33,386 bases of DNA from positions 1-33,386 of the forward strand of contig CALVAS010000017.1 of NCBI GenBank assembly GCA_944325585.1, given 5' to 3'. Every line of letters begins with the position of its first letter. The stretch's first letter is position 1. The stretch is from Candidatus Gastranaerophilales bacterium. Lineage in GTDB: Bacteria > Cyanobacteriota > Vampirovibrionia > Gastranaerophilales > Gastranaerophilaceae. The notes beneath the pieces are model-generated. The model was not told where the DNA came from and searched no databases. It worked only from the letters and a program-made list of their open reading frames with translations. Of this stretch, positions 29,594 to 33,386 are shown one piece after another. Position numbers and translations under genes: made by a program.

Positions 29594-31288
29594 TTATTTT
29601 ATTTGTAAAAAGATATATTTATCAGGGTTTTCTTTTGCAAGTTTACTTGCTTCTTCATTTGCTTTTTCTTCACTCGGGAGTTTGTCGCGTAAAACATTGT
29701 TGTTGCAATCTTTTACATAATAACTGCTTCCCGGATATGTAACCGGTTTAAAGAAATTCATCTTTCCGCCGTTTATTACCGTTCCGAGTTTAACGTTGCC
29801 GTCATTGTATTTGTAATCGACATCACCAATCTTAACCGTATCCGGCAATTGAATTTTTCCTTGTCTTAAACCGTTATCTTTACCGAATATCTGGTTACGA
29901 ACAGCCATAATGTCATCGTGAGTCATAGGTTTACCGTCGGCTCTTACGTATTTACCCATTACGATATTGTACGGGTTGTCACCTTTTGTAACTACATTAC
30001 CGTTTTTGTCTTTTTCTTTTATACCTGCACGAACATAGTAATCATGTGCATTTACACCGTCTGTCTTACCTACACTCAAGTCGCAGAGTGCAGCTCCGAC
30101 TTCAGGAACTTCTTCCGGTACATCTTCAACTGTATCGCCGCCGGGTAAAGGTACAGGTGTAAGAACTACATCGTCATCAACATCAACATCAGGTGTCTCA
30201 ATAACTGTATGTTCTTCCAGACCAGGAAGTTTGTCGAAATCTTTCGGATCAAGTTCCGGATGTTTGTTATAGAAGTTGGCAATTTCATATGCCGCAACAA
30301 GTTCACGGTCATTAACTTTCTTACCTGTCAATTCCCCGTATGCAAGTTTAAGAATGAATGCTTTGTCCTCATTTGAAATATTTTCCATTCTTAATATTGC
30401 CTTCATCATTTTCTGGTTCTTTTCACCTCTGATTCTGGATTCAATATTCTTTTCACCCTTTGCAACTATTTCTTCAGCAGTGTTACCTTTAAAGATGTCT
30501 TTTCCTCCGTTATCTTTAACAACTGCAGCCAGAGCGATTGCCGGAATCAAACCTGTCAGCAGACCGCGTAATCCGCCGATTTGTGCGGAGTTGTCAGTTG
30601 ATTTGATTGTATCCAAAAGTTCAGATGAACCGTCGTTATGAATACCCCATACATTACTTGTAAATGATGCACCAAGAAGTGCGCCGGTTCCGGCGGTTGC
30701 GCCAAGAACACCAAGGAATGCAAGGGATTTATACAACCAAGTTAAATCTTTTTCAAGATCATAACCTGCGTAATCCATTGCTTTTCTGATTGTTCGTTTG
30801 CTTACTCCGTAATCTGCTGATGCCGTTGCAATTTCATCCAAATTACCTTTGTTATCAAAACCTGTAAATCCGCCAAATCTTCTTTTGTACTGATCGCTTG
30901 AAAATTCACCGTCAATATAGAAGTCTTCGGGATTTTCAGCAATAATTTTGCGGACTTTTTCATTTGAAATGTAAACATGATCTCTGTCCGGCATTGCTGA
31001 TTGAACAGCATTCATTTTGTTCTGATCAATATAAACCATTCTGTCGTCAACCCTTGCGGCTGCCGTTTCGTTCTGCATTGCTTTTTTACCAAAAGATTTT
31101 GCTTCACGATTTGTCAACTCGGGAATATTCTGTTTGTATTCCTGAGTTTTTTCATCTTTGAAAACACTTCTTGCTTCCCTGCTGGTTTTCAAAGCTCTTG
31201 CTTTCAATCTGTCCAGTCTTGACCGTCTGTACTGACCGTCTTCGTACCCAACAGATTGCACAGAAACTCCTTTTACTGCATCTGTCAT
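29594..31288 (-). CDS. Membrane-associated protein with LysM-like C-terminal region
   Basis: Not a family I recognise as a whole. The 564 residues lack a signal peptide. Residues 1-180 are charged and helical (several Arg/Lys-rich stretches). Two Gly/Ala-rich hydrophobic segments follow (~187-210 and ~238-257), either transmembrane or a hydrophobic hairpin. Then come a helical part (~265-350), an acidic Val/Pro/Asp hinge (~360-397) and a C-terminal domain. In it, KGDNPYNIVMGKYV...DDIMAVRNQIFGKDNGLRQGKIQLPD (435-483) follows the LysM pattern of GDN-x-x-x-I, an N in the second helix and a G-x-x-x-LP end, which would bind peptidoglycan-type glycans (inference). AAAGGGG lies 7 nt before the ATG. 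Topology is puzzling for a LysM protein without an export signal. Confidence 0.72.
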   Translation of the reverse strand: MTDAVKGVSVQSVGYEDGQYRRSRLDRLKARALKTSREARSVFKDEKTQEYKQNIPELTNREAKSFGKKAMQNETAAARVDDRMVYIDQNKMNAVQSAMPDRDHVYISNEKVRKIIAENPEDFYIDGEFSSDQYKRRFGGFTGFDNKGNLDEIATASADYGVSKRTIRKAMDYAGYDLEKDLTWLYKSLAFLGVLGATAGTGALLGASFTSNVWGIHNDGSSELLDTIKSTDNSAQIGGLRGLLTGLIPAIALAAVVKDNGGKDIFKGNTAEEIVAKGEKNIESRIRGEKNQKMMKAILRMENISNEDKAFILKLAYGELTGKKVNDRELVAAYEIANFYNKHPELDPKDFDKLPGLEEHTVIETPDVDVDDDVVLTPVPLPGGDTVEDVPEEVPEVGAALCDLSVGKTDGVNAHDYYVRAGIKEKDKNGNVVTKGDNPYNIVMGKYVRADGKPMTHDDIMAVRNQIFGKDNGLRQGKIQLPDTVKIGDVDYKYNDGNVKLGTVINGGKMNFFKPVTYPGSSYYVKDCNNNVLRDKLPSEEKANEEASKLAKENPDKYIFLQIK

Positions 31289-31538
31289 AATTTTCCCCTT
31301 TCAAATTTGACCTTTTCTTTTTTTCATAAAATAGTGTGTGCTATTTTACCCCTATGCTTTTATAAAAAAATTTTGCTCCCGAAAATTGCATGGTTACATG
31401 CTTTCAGCCTGTTTGAGGATGGCAAAAACGCCCGCAACTCAAGATTTTCCGACATTTAAAGTTATATTTACATTTCGTAACATTTTTGTTATTAAAAACA
31501 GCTAGCCGGAAGAGTTATTTGTTTTTTGTTTTATCGTG

Positions 31539-31544
31539 TATAAT
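31539..31544 (+). promoter_or_regulatory. -10 box for leaderless dppD
   Basis: A consensus TATAAT ends 7 nt before ATG 31552 with no ribosome site in between. The upstream region is T-rich and a -35 is not clear. The 263-nt gap before it also holds the divergent promoter of the 564-aa gene (TAAAAT near 31341-31346 on the minus strand). Confidence 0.5.
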
Positions 31545-31551
31545 TTGATAT

Positions 31552-32508
31552 ATGAAAATATTAGAAGTTAATAATTTAAATTTGGGGTTTAAAACAGAGA
31601 GCGGATTCAGACAGGCGCTTTTTGACATAAATTTTGCTCTTGAAGAGGGTAAGACTTTAGCGCTTGTGGGCGAGAGCGGATGCGGAAAAACAATGAGCGC
31701 CATGAGCATTTTAAGACTTTTGCCAAAAAACGCAAGGATAACTGGCGGACAAATTTTATATAAAAAACAGGACATTCTGGGTTTAAAAGAAAAAGAGATG
31801 CAAAAAATAAGAGGCGCAAAAATCGCATTGATTCCGCAGGATCCGATGACCTCTTTAAATCCTTTATATACAATTGAAAACCAGCTTCTGGAGGTTATAA
31901 AAATTCATCAGCATCTTAAGGGTGACGAGGCCAGGAAAAAAGCGCTTGAGGCGCTTGAAATGGTTCAGATTCCATGCGCGTCGGAAAGGCTTAAATCATA
32001 TCCGCACGAATTTTCGGGCGGAATGAAGCAGAGAGCAATAATTGCAATGGCGCTTGCATGTCATGCACAAATTCTTATTGCTGATGAGCCGACAACGGCT
32101 CTTGATGTAACGATTCAGGCACAGATTATGAAACTTTTGTCTGATATAAAATCTCAGCTGGGAACATCTGTTTTGTTAATTACGCATGATCTGGCGCTTG
32201 TCGGTGAAAACGCTGATGAAATTGCCGTAATGTACGCGGGCAGAATCGTTGAAAATGCACCGGCCAAAGAGTTTTTTGAAAAGCCTAATCATCCTTATTC
32301 GCTTGCACTGCTAAATTCGATACCTTCAAAACGCGGTGAAACGTTAGAAACGATTCACGGACAGCCGCCGACAATTCATCAGGATATTTCGGGCTGCCGA
32401 TTCCACCCGAGGTGTAAATATTGTTTTGAACCGTGCGGCAACGAAATCCCGCCGAACTTTACGGTCGGAGAAAATCACATGAGCGCCTGCTTTTTGAATC
32501 AGTGTTAA
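31552..32508 (+). CDS. dppD: Oligopeptide/dipeptide ABC transporter ATPase (DppD/OppD)
   Basis: Cytoplasmic ATP-binding subunit of a peptide importer. The 318 residues are the usual length, with Walker A GESGCGKT (40-47), the Q-loop IPQDPMTSLNPLYTI (~93-107), the ABC signature FSGGMKQR (~152-159), Walker B ILIADEPT (~173-180) and the H-loop LLITHDLAL. The C-terminal extension has the Opp/Dpp cysteine motif CRFHPRCKYCFEPC, a site reported to hold an iron-sulfur cluster in this family. Permease, binding-protein and second ATPase genes are not in this window, so it stands alone here. Its stop overlaps the convergent prepilin stop. Confidence 0.95.
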   Translation: MKILEVNNLNLGFKTESGFRQALFDINFALEEGKTLALVGESGCGKTMSAMSILRLLPKNARITGGQILYKKQDILGLKEKEMQKIRGAKIALIPQDPMTSLNPLYTIENQLLEVIKIHQHLKGDEARKKALEALEMVQIPCASERLKSYPHEFSGGMKQRAIIAMALACHAQILIADEPTTALDVTIQAQIMKLLSDIKSQLGTSVLLITHDLALVGENADEIAVMYAGRIVENAPAKEFFEKPNHPYSLALLNSIPSKRGETLETIHGQPPTIHQDISGCRFHPRCKYCFEPCGNEIPPNFTVGENHMSACFLNQC

Positions 32509-33330
32509 TCAAGGATATAAACAGGTGAACATCCCCAGCCGGATCCGCTTTCACAATCTTCTTTGTAGTTTTCACGATTTATTGTAGCCCAATAAGCCGC
32601 GCCTGAAGAACCGTTCACATTCAAATTTGCGTTGTTGCTTTCAAAAAATGTTAAATTATTACCGGAGTTTTTTGGAAGATAAAAGTAAAAAATATCCCGT
32701 CCAATAGTATTAGGCTTTTGTCTGCCGTTTACATCTACAAATATAGTTCTTGTTGCATTAAAGTTTACCCATGCACCATCGGCAAGATAGTATGTCATAA
32801 ACATATAACCCTCATTCAAAAATTGAGGCTCCTTTTTGCGGTTATACCATTCACCGTTTTTATGCCATGAAACTTTAGTGTTACGATGACCTTCAAAATT
32901 TTGGTAATCACCCGATTCAGCCATTTCAGCGCATTTCAATCCGGACTGTATAGCATTTAAATATTCACCCAGCCTGCACACATAATACGGCATCTCTCTC
33001 CAGTCAGAGAACTCCTGCGGAGTCTGATCCTCGGCATACAGCATCTGCAAAGCCTGTGACATCACCGAATATTGTTTTTTAAACATTGATTTAAACTGTT
33101 TGTCCCGAATATTATTAATAACCGTCGGCAGAGTCATAGCGGCAACGATTCCGATTATGCCGAGCGTTATCAAAACTTCTGCCATGGTAAAGGCGGGGTT
33201 AAAAAATCTGCGGTGTAAATGTTTTAAAAAATCACCCGAACAAGAACTGACGCTTTCTGAGGAATTACAATACCTTAAAATCGTCTGAGGAGCATTATTG
33301 CTGGTTGCCCCCCCCCCCCCTAAAACCCAT
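32505..33330 (-). CDS. Type IV prepilin-like protein with long leader, frameshifted by a 13-G run
   Basis: Third prepilin-like gene. The clear frame from ATG 33185 (MAEVLITLGIIGIVAAMTLPTVIN) lacks the leader. Upstream and in frame the sequence reads HLHRRFFNPA-FTMAEVL, a proper prepilin cleavage site with Glu at +5, and stays open to the homopolymer at 33308-33320. No ATG, GTG or TTG lies in frame between that run and 33185. The plausible start is ATG 33330 (MGFRGGG..., weak AAGGG 9 nt upstream), joined in frame only if the run has 12 or 15 G; the 13 seen give TAA soon after. The mature part has FVDVNGRQKPNTIGRD, matching the other two prepilins, and C-terminal Cys/Trp residues. The leader would be ~48 residues, long for the family. 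The last ~50 bases of the window are low-complexity, so their quality is uncertain. Confidence 0.78.
33308..33320 (-). repeat. Homopolymer run of 13 G (13 C on plus strand) in prepilin leader
   Basis: The run has the same length as, and a position equivalent to, the one at 110-122, again after a short MGF-type N-terminus and before the prepilin cleavage site. At 12 or 15 G the frame from ATG 33330 continues into the pilin; at 13 it does not. Confidence 0.8.
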
Positions 33331-33367
33331 CAAAGGCTTCCCTTTTCAGTTTCTTACCTCCCTTTCC

Positions 33368-33378
33368 TTTTTTTTTTT
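33368..33378 (-). repeat. Homopolymer run of 11 A (T on plus strand) at window end
   Basis: Eleven T on the plus strand lie about 38 nt upstream of the prepilin start on the minus strand. It could be a promoter-region length-variable tract or an end-of-assembly artefact. Confidence 0.5.
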
Positions 33379-33386
33379 CTCCACTT

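Noticed and set aside
30276-30641. 121-codon plus-strand frame opposite the 564-aa gene
   Set aside because: Shadow of the real gene's codon use; no ribosome site or recognisable domain.
32500-32512. Overlapping stops of dppD and the third prepilin
   Set aside because: The shared TTAA is a simple consequence of tight convergent packing; noted but not unusual.
1-33386. tRNA or rRNA genes, CRISPR arrays, insertion sequences, integrases
   Set aside because: No tRNA cloverleaf-like sequence, rRNA core sequence, spaced direct repeats or transposase/integrase motifs were noticed in gaps or frames.

Overview
The window looks like one metagenomic contig from an AT-rich bacterium. The best guess for its origin is an anaerobic gut member of the non-photosynthetic Cyanobacteria sister lineage (Melainabacteria/Vampirovibrionia, order Gastranaerophilales). 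That is an inference from gene content: several prepilin-like proteins sharing the N-terminus AEVLITLGIIG and a DxNGxxxPNxxGxD motif, an [FeFe]-hydrogenase system with HydF, plant-type glutamate-cysteine ligase, LipM and BioY. No rRNA, tRNA, CRISPR array, IS element or integrated phage was seen.

Layout. (1) 1-870: a prepilin gene broken by a 13-G run in its leader. (2) 918-6230, minus strand: a hydrogenase operon reading thioredoxin-like ferredoxin, sensory PAS-containing [FeFe] hydrogenase (HydS-like), SpoIIE-type phosphatase, second thioredoxin-like ferredoxin, catalytic [FeFe] hydrogenase. (3) 6369-10265, minus: a small GTG-start ORF, a coiled-coil protein with an annexin-like repeat, and a tight three-gene operon of two paralogous exported helical proteins plus lipM. 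(4) 10390-13426: a TPR protein, a small membrane-anchored protein, purB and an orphan gene. (5) 13540-15092: rpsO, a strong terminator, then hydF, the hydrogenase maturation GTPase. (6) 15134-16201: an XRE regulator divergent from a second prepilin gene, with a 34-nt palindrome over both promoters. (7) 16280-21732: a winged-helix protein, mnmE, a low-complexity protein, a long TPR protein and a degenerate GGDEF protein. (8) 21859-25217: a 956-aa protein ending in a RelA/SpoT-type nucleotide pyrophosphokinase domain, followed by a small orphan protein. (9) 25261-29507: rimI, bioY, glutamate-cysteine ligase, ksgA and ispE. (10) 29594-33330: a 564-aa membrane-associated protein with a LysM-like region, dppD, and a third prepilin gene whose leader also carries a 13-G run.

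How the parts fit. HydA, HydS, the phosphatase, two ferredoxins and HydF suggest H2 metabolism with built-in H2 or redox sensing; HydE and HydG must lie elsewhere. Three prepilin genes, two with homopolymer runs and one under an XRE regulator, suggest variable surface filaments or pseudopilins. A recurring signal is a -10-like box ending 6-7 nt before the start codon, without a Shine-Dalgarno, at the first genes of transcription units. Internal operon genes have clear Shine-Dalgarno sequences. This points to widespread leaderless transcription.

The most novel candidates are the paired poly-G prepilins, the 956-aa alarmone-synthetase-like protein with its neighbour, the leaderless promoter pattern, and the annexin-like protein.
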